A stretch of DNA of 64,000 bases, taken from contig NC_091276.1 of NCBI RefSeq assembly GCF_042100115.1, forward strand, positions 1,984,001 through 2,048,000. Reading direction: 5' to 3'. Shown here one piece after another: positions 32,141 to 42,130 of the stretch. The stretch is from Alternaria dauci (taxonomy: Eukaryota; Ascomycota; Dothideomycetes; Pleosporales; Pleosporaceae). The notes beneath the pieces were generated by a model. It was not told the origin of the DNA. It did not search any database and saw only the letters and a list, made by a program, of their open reading frames with translations. The position numbers were made by a program, and so were the translations under genes. How positions within the stretch are numbered: the first letter of the stretch is position 1; every line of letters starts with the position of its first letter.

Positions 32141-33062
32141 ATGTCGGGTCAGGATTACTACGGCCAGGGCCAAGGCCACGGTCAAGGCTACGGCTACAGC
32201 CACGACAACTCATACCAGCAGCAGCAACAGCATGGCTACGGACAGCAGAACCAGGGCTACCCTCCGCCGCAGGGCCAGGCGTATGGACAACAACCGCACG
32301 ACCAGTATGGTCAAGGACATCACAGCCCTTACCCCCAGGGCCAGGTCAGCACCCTTGCGCGCCGTCGGCGCACTCCATCTGCCATGCTGCAAGTGCTAAT
32401 GTCCTCGTAGAGCCAGTACCCTCCGCCATCGCACGATGCATACGCGCAACCTCCCCAGCAAGGCTATGGTGCCCCTCCGCAGGGACAGTACCAGCAGAGC
32501 TACGACCCAAACCGCAGCACTTCTCCCTACCCACCTCAGCCACACCAGCAGCAAGGCTATCACGATCCGAACCAACAGTACGGAGCGCATCAGCAACAGG
32601 GCTACCATGACCCGCAACAGGGCTATGGTGCGCCGGCATATGGCCAACCTGGTGCGCCTGGCGGTCCTGCTGAAGGCGACCGTGGCCTTGGTTCGTCCCT
32701 CTTGGGAGGCGCAGGCGGCGCATTCGTTGGCAACAAACTTGGAGGCGGAGCGCTGGGCACGATAGGAGGTGCGCTGTTGGGCGCCGTCGGCGCAAACCTC
32801 ATACCTGACAAGTAAGTTGAACACACACTCCAGCACTATAGCGGACACGAGCTGATTTGACTTTAGGAAAGACAAGAAACACAAGAAGCACAAGAAGCAC
32901 GGTAGCTCCGAGCATGGCTCCCACCACGGGTCTTCGCACCACGGGTCTTCGCACCATTCGCACCACAGCTCGTCTGGCCACAGTCACAAGCACAAGAGCC
33001 ATAGTAGGAGCCGTAGCAGGGGCGGCAAGAGCAGCTCTGGCTCCAGCAGCGACTCGGATTAG
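32141..33062 (+). CDS. Q/Y/G-rich low-complexity protein with glycine zipper and His-rich tail
   Basis: The model join(32141..32344,32411..32811,32867..33062) gives 266 residues; the introns are 66 and 55 nt. The first 170 residues are Gln/Tyr/Gly/Pro-rich with repeated QQGYG/QGQ-like units and little else, a prion-like composition. A glycine-zipper segment follows (LGGAGGAFVGNKLGGGALGTIGGALLGAVGAN), of the kind seen in glycine-zipper 2TM proteins. The C-terminus is dominated by Lys/His (DKKHKKHKKH) and then His/Ser runs ending in an acidic SDSD. Similar proteins are common and uncharacterised in Pezizomycotina. A role in membrane association or condensate formation is possible but unproven. 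His clusters could bind metal. Confidence 0.82.
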
Positions 33063-33530
33063 ACGAGAGGCACGTATACTGCGTTGCTGGCTTGCAGATG
33101 CCGCGCGCATGCGGGTGATGGTAGGGTCGTAGTAATACCTGTGGAGAATCGTATCCCTATTTATAAGCCGAGCACCCACTTTTCCACGTGCGGGCCTCAT
33201 TGCATCGTATTCAGATTCCAGTTTGCCAGATTGGCTGCTTTGTGATGATAGCGGGCTTGACAGTCTGATATGCATCGGCAATGAGAGAACTAATGCCCTG
33301 CTTTCAGATGTGGATCAGACCCTGTTCGCCCAAAGCAGTTTGGCGTGCCACCAGACAGCCCTTTTTCTCCACTGACTTACTCATCGCCGCAAATTCCAAA
33401 AGCAGCCCCGCAACCGCGCTATGAGTATGAAAAATTATTGGAATAAGTGAATGACTTGTTGTGCAAGCCTCGATAGTATTGCGCCCGAGCTTTCCCACCT
33501 CCAAGTCTACACTAATCGACATCACCAAAG
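33063..33530. other. Intergenic region
   Basis: These 468 bases lie between the glycine-zipper gene and the TPR gene and contain the 3' UTR and the next promoter. No other feature was seen. Confidence 0.4.
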
Positions 33531-36317
33531 ATGGCTGATGTTTTCTTGAGTTTCTTCCGCAGCTCGCTGCCGGACGAACTCGCGGCGGTGCTTGAAACCA
33601 CCATCAAGGCAACCGAATCCGGAGATTTTTTGAAAGTGCTCCAACTACCAGAAGCGCAGCTCCTGCTAGGCCATCAGGAAAATGAAGCCACCAAGGACGT
33701 CAGAAGAGGCGATTTCGCTGTCTGGAACGACTATATCTTTCGCCGCCTTGGACTACTTCTGTCAAACCAGAGTGAAGCGGATTCGGATTCAATACAAGCC
33801 ACAGCAGCATACAAGCAGCATACATACCTCCTGATTGCGGTCGCTGCTTTGCATGCATTTCTGCAGTCCAATGTTACTGGGCCACCACTACCTTTCAAGT
33901 CTGCCGAAACACTTTTATCGGAAGACATTGCAGGTGATGCAAAAGGCCTCAGCAAAGCAAGAGCAGATCTCGTGGCATCGTTGAGTGCAGATGGCGTTGC
34001 AGCATACAAACTCACACCAAACATCGAGCTACTATGCCTCGCGCAAACTATCCTCGTCAGTCCCGCCATTCGAAAGAACATTCCGGTCGTAGCGTGGGCG
34101 CGGTTCAGAGTCAATTTTGTCCATCAGAGGCTGCTCAGCGAGCCGGCACCGAGTCTACAAGATGCCATCTATGACGACTTGAAGGTCGTAGAAGATTTGA
34201 TCCAGAACTCAGATAAGAACAGGGAGATCAGGGACCTGCATACTAGCTTCCTGTTGGAACGAGCAGCGATTCACACGCACCATGGTCTGGATAACAAAGC
34301 CAAGGCGGACCTTGATCAAGCAACCTCGGAACGAAAGTTTGAGTTTGCATTGACTGGACTGATGGGAAAGAGGACAAAATTCCAGCAGAAGGACACCAGC
34401 CAGCTTATTGTGCTCGCCCGAAGTGCAGGGTCGGAAACCAATGGCGCAACAGACACGAGCTCAAAACCAAAGGCCTTGGATCTGAACGACGATACCTTGC
34501 TCGAGTCTATTTCCTTCACCAACGATACTGCATCTATGGAGATCAAGGACGAGTCCTCTCTGCCAACGTCTCTTACGTCCATGGACCCATCGAACCAACC
34601 TTTGCTCGATCCACTGGATTCGGTCATCATGCTCTCGCTGGCTGAGAGCATCAAGAACACAAATCCCGCCGATGGTCTTACAAGAGAACAAACCGAGCCG
34701 TACGCTACCAGGGTACTAGAGGGCGGCAGCTCGAACTGGCAAGTCTACACTCAAGCTCTTCTTGTGCGCAGTCGCATCGAAGGCTACAAGTCGCGGACTA
34801 TGGAGCGTGGGTTGCTACAACTACAAGCTCTGGTGGATCAAGTCATTGCGGAGACTTCTGGCGACGCGACCACCGATGCTGAGACGGGCGAGAAGATTAC
34901 CTCCTTCCTGCCACAAGCCAAGGAAAGCGAGGCGGCGTCCGTTGAGGAGCGCCTTCGCTACATCTTCCCTCTCTGCTCGCCAACCCGTTGGGAGCTTGAG
35001 TCCGAGCTTGCTGCTCGATGGGTTGCTCTAGGTGGTTTGCGATCTGCGCTCGAGATTTACGAGAGATTGGAGATGTGGGCCGAAGCAGCACTGTGCTATG
35101 CAGCCACTGAGAAGGAAGAGAAAGCGCGCAAGATGATTCGACGACAACTGTTCCATGCTACCAATGGCGACGATGAGAACGTGAATCTGGACGAGGAGAA
35201 GTGGGAGGGCGCTGAACGGAACCCACCGCCAGCCGAAGCGCCACGTTATTACTGCATTCTAGGCGACATTGACAACGATCTATCCATGTATGAAAAGGCC
35301 TGGGAGGTCTCCGGTAAACGTTATGCGCGCGCTCAACGCTCTCTCGGTCAACGTTACATAGCAGCACGCAACTACGAGAAAGCCGCAGAAGCCTACGAGC
35401 TTTCGCTGAAGATCAACGCGCTGTATCATCCCGCATGGTTCGCCCTCGGATGCGCATATCTTGAACTTCTTCAGTTCAAGAACGCCGTTGAAGCATTTTC
35501 GCGCTGCGTTCAACTCGACGACCAGGACGCCGAGGCATGGAGCAACCTTGCCGCCTCTCTTCTCCACCTCAAGCCCAAGGTCCAGGAAACCGTAGACGGC
35601 GAACTGCAAGAAACCAGAGTAACAAACCATCCTCGCACCGACGCCCTCAAGGCTTTCAAACGCGCAGCCACGATCAAGCATGACAACTACCGCATCTGGA
35701 ACAACGTCCTTGCCGTTAGCGCCTCCACTAACCCACCCTCTTGGTCTGACGTCGTAACTGCTCAACGCCGTATATGTGAGCTGCGCGGCTCCACCGAAGG
35801 CGAAAAGTGCGTCGACGCCGAAGTCATCGACATGCTAGTCAAGCACGTCGTCTCCAGCGAAGAAGAGTTTGACATCTCGCGCCCCGGTCTCCCCCGCCTC
35901 GTAAACGATCTTGTGGAGAAACACATCAAGCCTCTCATCACCGTATCGCCCAAACTATGGATCATCCTAGCAACACTATACACACACACCAAGCGGCCGA
36001 CTTCGGCGCTAGAATGTCACGAGAAGGCATGGCGAGCAGTGACGAGCCAGCCGAAATGGGAATCTGGCACCGAGGCAGAGTGGAACGCTGTTGTTGAGAT
36101 GACGATGGATCTACTGGATGCGTATGAGACTTTGGGACCGCGTGAGCGCACCGAGGGTCTGGCGGGTGGAAGTGGGGAGCTGGTGGCCAAGGACTGGAAG
36201 TTCAAGTCAAGAAGTGCGGTGAGGAGTGTGATGGGTAAGGGGAAGGAGAACTGGGAGGATAGTGCTGGGTGGGAGAAGTTGGTTGAGAGGTTGGAGGAGT
36301 TGAAGGGGAAGGAATAG
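33531..36317 (+). CDS. EMW1: TPR protein, Emw1/TTC27 family
   Basis: A single exon encodes 928 residues. The N-terminal 500 residues are helical and less conserved. Near residue 480 comes the SPTRWELESELAARWVALGG motif, followed by ALEIYERLEMWAEAALCYA and then RYYCILGDIDNDLSMYEKAWE. Canonical tetratricopeptide repeats follow (RAQRSLGQRYIAARNYEKAAEAYELSL, AWFALGCAYLELLQFKNAVEAFSRCV, AWSNLAASLLHL). This order is the hallmark of TTC27 and of yeast Emw1, an essential protein linked to cell-wall integrity. The length is close to that family's usual length. A Ser/Thr/Asp-rich stretch near residues 300-370 looks disordered. The last 120 residues are less conserved and Gly/Lys-rich. Confidence 0.88.
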   Translation: MADVFLSFFRSSLPDELAAVLETTIKATESGDFLKVLQLPEAQLLLGHQENEATKDVRRGDFAVWNDYIFRRLGLLLSNQSEADSDSIQATAAYKQHTYLLIAVAALHAFLQSNVTGPPLPFKSAETLLSEDIAGDAKGLSKARADLVASLSADGVAAYKLTPNIELLCLAQTILVSPAIRKNIPVVAWARFRVNFVHQRLLSEPAPSLQDAIYDDLKVVEDLIQNSDKNREIRDLHTSFLLERAAIHTHHGLDNKAKADLDQATSERKFEFALTGLMGKRTKFQQKDTSQLIVLARSAGSETNGATDTSSKPKALDLNDDTLLESISFTNDTASMEIKDESSLPTSLTSMDPSNQPLLDPLDSVIMLSLAESIKNTNPADGLTREQTEPYATRVLEGGSSNWQVYTQALLVRSRIEGYKSRTMERGLLQLQALVDQVIAETSGDATTDAETGEKITSFLPQAKESEAASVEERLRYIFPLCSPTRWELESELAARWVALGGLRSALEIYERLEMWAEAALCYAATEKEEKARKMIRRQLFHATNGDDENVNLDEEKWEGAERNPPPAEAPRYYCILGDIDNDLSMYEKAWEVSGKRYARAQRSLGQRYIAARNYEKAAEAYELSLKINALYHPAWFALGCAYLELLQFKNAVEAFSRCVQLDDQDAEAWSNLAASLLHLKPKVQETVDGELQETRVTNHPRTDALKAFKRAATIKHDNYRIWNNVLAVSASTNPPSWSDVVTAQRRICELRGSTEGEKCVDAEVIDMLVKHVVSSEEEFDISRPGLPRLVNDLVEKHIKPLITVSPKLWIILATLYTHTKRPTSALECHEKAWRAVTSQPKWESGTEAEWNAVVEMTMDLLDAYETLGPRERTEGLAGGSGELVAKDWKFKSRSAVRSVMGKGKENWEDSAGWEKLVERLEELKGKE

Positions 36318-36593
36318 ATGGGTTGGGATTGGGACTGGGGATGCATGTAAGTTTCGTTCATGATTGGGTAGCTAGTGGAAAAGCATGTCATCTATCGAAG
36401 TTTCTTGTTTATATAATGCTAGCAAATTCTTTGACGAAACCAGATGAGCGATGGAGATCCTATTGGGTGTGAGCTCGAGGGTGGCACGGTTAGTGCCGGC
36501 GCTACGTAAATGGCTGCGGCGCAGAGGGTGACCAAACGAACGTACACGATCCATATACCAGCCATCTCCACAGTACTACATACACCCGCGACC

Positions 36594-37690
36594 ATGTCTT
36601 TTCTATCGAAAGTCCTTTTCTTTGCGCCATACCTAGTACCAATTCTGGCGGGCGCTCAGCACGCACGACAGCAAGGGCCTTTTGCCCTGACGTTAAACCC
36701 GTCGTCTATTATAGCTTCTCGAATCAACTCGTCGGGTCTGGTCGAACTACGGACATACCAGGTTACTTCCGAGTATCTCTCGTACTTTGACGATAGCATA
36801 AGTCATTTCGATCCGCAAAACAAAGTCAAAGACAAATGGGAATGTAGCAAAGCTGCAATATCCACATTTCGCACTGTTATCGCTGAGATTACAGAGGACT
36901 TGACAGAATCTCTTGGCCATCCTCCTAAATATTCTGCATTGGTTTGCCCTGCGGTTTTCAACACTTCTTCTTGGTGCGCAGCTTACCGAGCAATACGCAC
37001 CTCTCCCGAGCATGACGACAGACCATTCAATCAAGTGAAAAGAGAAGATAGACCATTCAGCGAGAGATATGGCGCAGGAGCCGCTTACGAGGCTTATGAC
37101 TTGTTTCATCGATGCGATCTGTTAGGTCGAGCGCCGGAAAACTGTAATGAGGATGGCCCTATAAACCTGATCATTGGGGTTGAATACGAACAAAGCTATA
37201 TGCATATCAGGCTTTTCGAGATGGCATACGAGTGGCAGGGTTATCCACATGTTGGTGGAAAGTTATGCCGCGAGTGCGGACTTCGTTTCAATGAGGTATG
37301 TTAACCACCATCGTAATGCTTCTTGTGGTAATTGCGGAGACTGATTCAAGTGTATGACAGACCCGAGATGCACTGATTTATGAGGATCGTGTCCGTATCT
37401 TCCTCGATAGTTCCATCCGCGAGATAGTAGCAAGCAACCCATACTATTCGATGGACGACCTTCGGGCCGCAGTTGTCGTCGGCGAAGTTCCACGGGCAGC
37501 AATCGCAAAGCTGGAAAACTTACTCCGGCAGACCCTGGAGCTGGATCATATAACGATGCTGAACGACATTGACGCAGCTCTTGTCAAATCTTACGGGGCA
37601 GCTTCGTTTGCTTTACATACTGAAGTTGAGCCTGAGGCCTACCAGGTATTTGTATCGCCGCCGTTGGGTGTAGAGCACAGTGAACTGTAA
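36594..37690 (+). CDS. Secreted protein with degenerate Hsp70/actin-like (ASKHA) features
   Basis: The model join(36594..37295,37361..37690) gives 343 residues with a 65-nt intron. The N-terminus (MSFLSKVLFFAPYLVPILAG) is a probable signal peptide; an in-frame upstream ATG at 36510 would add 28 residues and bury it. The middle has Cys residues that could form disulphides (WECSKAA, ALVCPAVF, SSWCAAY, FHRCDLL, ENCNED, KLCRECGL). The layout suggests an ASKHA ATPase fold: an internal FRTVIAEITEDLTESLG-like helix before PPKYSALVCPAVF resembles the Hsp70 segment ahead of 'VITVPAYF', and the end has VVVGEVPRAAIAKLE...KSYGAASFA, like the Hsp70 'VGGSTRIP...AYGAA' region. Phosphate-loop glycines are mostly lost, so ATPase activity is doubtful. 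I do not recognise a named family. Confidence 0.65.
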
Positions 37691-38375
37691 TGGACAAGAA
37701 CCTGCACAGTACGTCATGGACTAGCGGCTTTACCTCAAGTGGATTGTAGCGTGTGATCTTGACTGAATGGAACTTGGATATTGAGCAAACCACCAAATTG
37801 GCAGCCAACATCATCGTCCGTACTAAGCACTGAAAACGGCTCGTAGTCGAATCATGAAAGTCGTCCAAAGGATTCAATTCAGTCCGAAAGTATGCGGCGA
37901 ACGTTCCGGTCACGCACCACAATTTGACAACACGGGGATTTGGCCGATATCCATCCGTCGTCTTGACCTGACGAGGGCTGAGCGAACGAGAAACCTTGAT
38001 CTTACTTTTTCTATCCCCGCAAAGACCGCTATGCGGGGTTCTCCAGGCCAGCCAGGCTAGTAAGGCGGTTTCGGAGGCTAGCGTACCTGATTTGTGGGTC
38101 GTTGCAAGCAATTGTGCCTCGAGACGAGCCACGATTCGTAACGGGGCACCATCCCCTCACAAGAAGACTATTATACGAATCGCAACATGAAGTACCGTCG
38201 TGTATATATGCTCCGTTCGCCGCATTCCATCACGCACATCTTTCCTGTGCAAATACTCTTGCCCTCCACATCTCCACCGAATTGGATTGCTCTCAATCCA
38301 AGATCGCGAGCTTCAGAGTCCAAATCCTGATCATCACAGACCTGATTCAAGAGTTGTAAGAGCAGAACACAAGAA
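37691..38375. other. Intergenic region
   Basis: About 685 bases contain the 3' UTR of the ASKHA-like gene and the promoter of the dehydrogenase gene. No coding potential of note was seen. Confidence 0.4.
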
Positions 38376-39362
38376 ATGTCAAACAACATCCTCATCACCG
38401 GCGGCGCAGGCTTCCTGGGCCCTATGCTTGCCGCCAAGTTGACAAAAGATTCCTCTAACCACGTCGTCCTGACCGATCTTCAAACACCCCAGAGGCCAGC
38501 CGGAATTTCATCTTCGGCATCCAACCTGGAGCTCACAGCTGCGGACCTCACCTCACAAGCAGACATCACCAGGCTCCTCTCCATACGCCCACAATGGTCG
38601 GCCATCTTCCTATTCCATGGCATAATGTCTGTTGGCTGCGAAGAGAATCCCGCGCTTTCCACCAAAGTCAATCTAGGCGCTACACTTTCTGTTCTTACGT
38701 CCATCTCACAACTTCAACAACCCTCCAAACCCCGCATTGTCTACGCTTCCACCCAGGCTGTGTACGGACCACCTTATACGGCATCAGGTCCCATTACAGA
38801 TGATACTCCCGCGACACCAATAGGCGTCTATGGCACCCACAAAGCCATCATGGAGTATCACGTCAACGATCTTAACCGCCGTGGTCTAATCGATGCCTTC
38901 GCCGTACGTCTACCGACCGTGGTCGTGCGTCCAGGTGCGCCTTCACGATCAGCTGCCGCATTTCTAAGCGGTATGATTCGCGAGCCGATGGCCGGGCTCG
39001 AATGTATTGTGCCCATTAGCGATCGTTCGGCGCGCCAGATGATATGTTCGCCACGCGTCATGATCGAGAACTTTGTGCGCGTAATGAAGGCTCCCGCGGA
39101 CGTTATGCCGTCGCATATACGCGCAGTGTATATGCCGGGAATAAGCGTAACACTTGGAGACATGTACGCAGCGTTCGAGGCAGTATGTGGAAAGGATAAA
39201 CTGGGGCTGTTGAAGGAGGAGGTGGATGAAGAAGCGAAGAGGTTGCTGGATAGTTGGCCGCAGACTGCAGAGTTCGGAAACGCAACGAGGATGGGACTGT
39301 TGTTTGACGAAAGCTGCGAGCAGATTTATAGAGAGTATGCTGATAGCTTGAAGGCGAATTAG
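38376..39362 (+). CDS. NAD-dependent SDR dehydrogenase, DenD (D-erythronate dehydrogenase)-like
   Basis: A single exon encodes 328 residues of the extended short-chain dehydrogenase class. The Rossmann motif GGAGFLG is at residues 9-15, the Asp of VVLTDLQ follows strand 2, and the catalytic YGTHK (Y-x3-K) is near residue 150. The substrate loop RLPTVVVRPGAPSRSAAAFLSGMIREPMAG closely recalls bacterial and fungal DenD proteins, which oxidise D-erythronate in four-carbon acid sugar catabolism. No partner kinase or isomerase gene is adjacent. A 58-bp sequence just downstream (39435-39492) is repeated after the neighbouring AIM9-like gene. The class is certain; the substrate is inferred. Confidence 0.85.
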   Translation: MSNNILITGGAGFLGPMLAAKLTKDSSNHVVLTDLQTPQRPAGISSSASNLELTAADLTSQADITRLLSIRPQWSAIFLFHGIMSVGCEENPALSTKVNLGATLSVLTSISQLQQPSKPRIVYASTQAVYGPPYTASGPITDDTPATPIGVYGTHKAIMEYHVNDLNRRGLIDAFAVRLPTVVVRPGAPSRSAAAFLSGMIREPMAGLECIVPISDRSARQMICSPRVMIENFVRVMKAPADVMPSHIRAVYMPGISVTLGDMYAAFEAVCGKDKLGLLKEEVDEEAKRLLDSWPQTAEFGNATRMGLLFDESCEQIYREYADSLKAN

Positions 39363-39767
39363 GCTCGAGGCAGGTTGAGCAGCCAAGCAGTTCGCGAAGC
39401 CCAACCTTTCCCATTACGAACGAAGCATGTCTTTGTGCTAAATCAATCATCCGTTTCACCCAAGATACCTACGGCAAAGCAAAATGATAGCATGCCGAAG
39501 TGGGGCCATTTCCTGGGAAGTCATTGACCCTTCCCACGAGTTCTTGTAGGCGCTCTTGACCGTGTAGTCCTTTACGCGCCGCATCCTACCAGCTTTCTGC
39601 AGAACTTAGGTTCTTAACAGTAATCGGGCGCCTAACTGTTCGCTATCGATCCCTGCGCCCCAACTGAGCGTATGCGCTCGCCCTGGTCCAACATCTAGCG
39701 CTTCTATGGCAGTCTTGACATGTATAACGAACAAGGTGTAACTCAGAGTTCAAAGCTGGCGCACAAA
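39363..39767. other. Intergenic region carrying a 58-bp repeat
   Basis: About 405 bases. The segment 39435-39492 (tgctaaatcaat...gatagcat) matches 41763-41820 in the same orientation with about three quarters identity by eye. Nothing else was recognised. Confidence 0.5.
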
Positions 39768-41694
39768 ATGTTTTCTCGCATACACCCGCGTCGCAATCAT
39801 TCGGCATCCTGCACTCGACATTTGAGGTTCCTCTCGAGATGGCCACGTAGAGATGATCGCTCATTTATTTATTCTCGGTCGTCTCTCGCGTCGGAAGCAA
39901 GATCGAGTCCAAACAACATCCAGAGTATGTTTTGCATAACTCATCATTTCATTCGGGCTGATCAAGTGCCAGAAAATGCTTCAGAAAACGATGTCTTCAC
40001 ATACAAAGCTCAACGGTGGCTGTGGAATGAATCAGACCAACTCCGGCGCCGTTATTTGGAATTCCACCTGAAGGCGCTCGTTCAAGTCGCCGAGGATGCT
40101 GTGGGTAGTGACGCAAACTGTGTAGAAATTACAAAACCCCCAGAGGGAAATTTCCAACAAAACCTTCCTGGTAACGATGCACGACGGATACCAACTGATA
40201 GCTCGGCTCCCAAATCCTAATGCAGGCTCTGCGCATTATACAACTGCTTCCGAAGTTGCGACTATGGACTATGTATGCCCCTTTCACATGCTACACACAT
40301 TCAGACACGAATATCTGCTGACTTGCTGCTCAGGTTAGAGATCGTCTCCAGATTCCTGTTCCGAAAATCATCTCATACAATACCCAAGCAGAGACTAATG
40401 ATGTTGGCGCAGAGTACATCCTGATGGAAAAATGTCCTGGTATAGAACTCGGCCGTCTGTGGGATGACTTGTCAGCAAAACAAAAGGTTGGCATTGTGAG
40501 ACAGCTTGCGACGTTCTCTACGCGATTGTCCAAGGCTCGCTTTCCTTATTACGGTTCATTGTACTACGCAAGAGACATTCCCAATGCTACAGGCATGAAG
40601 ATCGACGATACCTTCAGCGTCGACCTAACTACTAGCCGCTCCTGGTTTGACGATAGCAGAGGAGAAGTTGATATCTATTGCGGCCCATGTAAGACACCAC
40701 CGCCTAGACATGCCTTCAATCCCGAACACAGATGTAACCATGTATAGGGAAATCAGCCGAAGATGTGTTAACAGCGATCGCGAAGCGCGAAACCGCATGT
40801 CTCGACCGCTTTTCAGACTTTCCGCGAGATCGTCAACAGGGAATTTTCAATGGCCCCGGAGGTTATCAACCATCCAAGGATACTAAGTTCGCAGTGATCA
40901 GGAATTACAGCTGTGTTCTTCCTCATATAATCCCCAAGGACGATACATACACCGCCTCCATACTGTGGCATAACGACTTGCATTCTGACAACATATTCGT
41001 CAATGAAGACTGCCCTACCGAAATAACGGGGATCATCGATTGGCAAAGTGTACATCTCAGCCCGGCTTTTCTTCATGTACATCACCCATCTCTTATTGCA
41101 TACGATGGACCGATCCTAGATACTTTTGAGAAGCCTTTATTGCCTTCTAACTTTGCAGAGCTGGCTCCAGATGATAAGGACAAGGCACGAGCTCTGCACA
41201 TGGCCCAAAGCATATGGGGTCTCTACGAGATATTCATTCAAAAGCAAGCACCGGATTTGTTGCGAGTATTAAACTACCGCAATACTCTTTCATGTCAAAT
41301 CATGAACCTCGTCGGGTCTACTTTTGATGATGGCGAAGCCTTCGTCCAGACCTTGCTGTCGCAGTTCGCAAAACAGGAAACTTGGGAAGCCGTGATCAAG
41401 GCCAACGGACATGATCCTGCCAGTGTACCTTGTCCGCTCAAATACTCAGACGAAGACCTCAAGAAACAGAAAGAAGCTATGCGAAAATGGGAAAAGGATG
41501 TTGAGCGAAAAGCACGCGTCATTGGCGAGGTTGGTGCAAACACAGGATGGGACGGAGCAGTACCTCCAAAGGATTTCGACAAATTCTCCGAGAAACTGCA
41601 GGAGGCGAAAGAGAGGTTCCTGAATACAGAGTCAAGATCTCCAGAAGAAAGAGAACAGTGGGCAAAGGCTTGGCCGTTTCGAGACAGAAGGTAG
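39768..41694 (+). pseudogene. AIM9-like mitochondrial phosphotransferase (APH fold), copy 1, frameshifted
   Basis: The exons are 39768-40272, 40334-40688 and 40748-41694; the total exon length is one base over a multiple of three. The product would be about 600 residues: a basic mitochondrial presequence (MFSRIHPRRNHSAS), the family motif YKAQRWLWNES, and the aminoglycoside-phosphotransferase core with TASEVATMDY, GAEYILMEK, HNDLHSDN (catalytic loop) and GIIDWQ (metal site). The reading frame shifts at 40154-40155, where two Cs stand in a GNF-NK motif that the paralogue reads without a break; one base is surplus. All other motifs are intact, so the lesion is recent or a sequencing error. A 42-nt segment at 39925-39966 could also be a very short intron. 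AIM9-type proteins influence mitochondrial inheritance in yeast. Confidence 0.7.
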
Positions 41695-42130
41695 GTAGAC
41701 CACATGCTAGTCGAAGATGCGTCGTTCCTCGCCCTCCAAGTCACCGAACCCGACTTTTCGTGCTAAAGCAATTGTCTATTTCACTCACGATCCCCACAGC
41801 AAGGCAAAAAGATAGCATCAAGTACTATTCAGATGCAAAAACAAAAACATACAACAGCGGGGATTCGCTAGTGGTCACCCACCTAACTACTAATCCGCCG
41901 GTACACTACTTGTATATGGCTGAGCGGACGGGAAGCCTAATTTTCAGTGTCCTATGGTCGTATGTGGAAGGAATGGCGAGATTTGAAATAATATAGTCGA
42001 TTCATGCCTCGATGCTATTTCTGGCTCTGTAGTCGTGGTAAGATCTTGCAAGCGCTAAATTCTATGTCCATCGCATCTCTTTGTCGAAGCTGCGTCGTTA
42101 CTCGCCCTTGAGGTCACTGAGCCCGACTTC
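41695..42130. other. Gap between the convergent AIM9-like genes
   Basis: About 436 bases. It contains a 58-bp segment (41763-41820) repeated from 39435-39492. A 50-bp segment (41709-41758) is repeated at 42083-42132, immediately next to the stop of copy 2. Both pairs are direct repeats. Confidence 0.55.
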
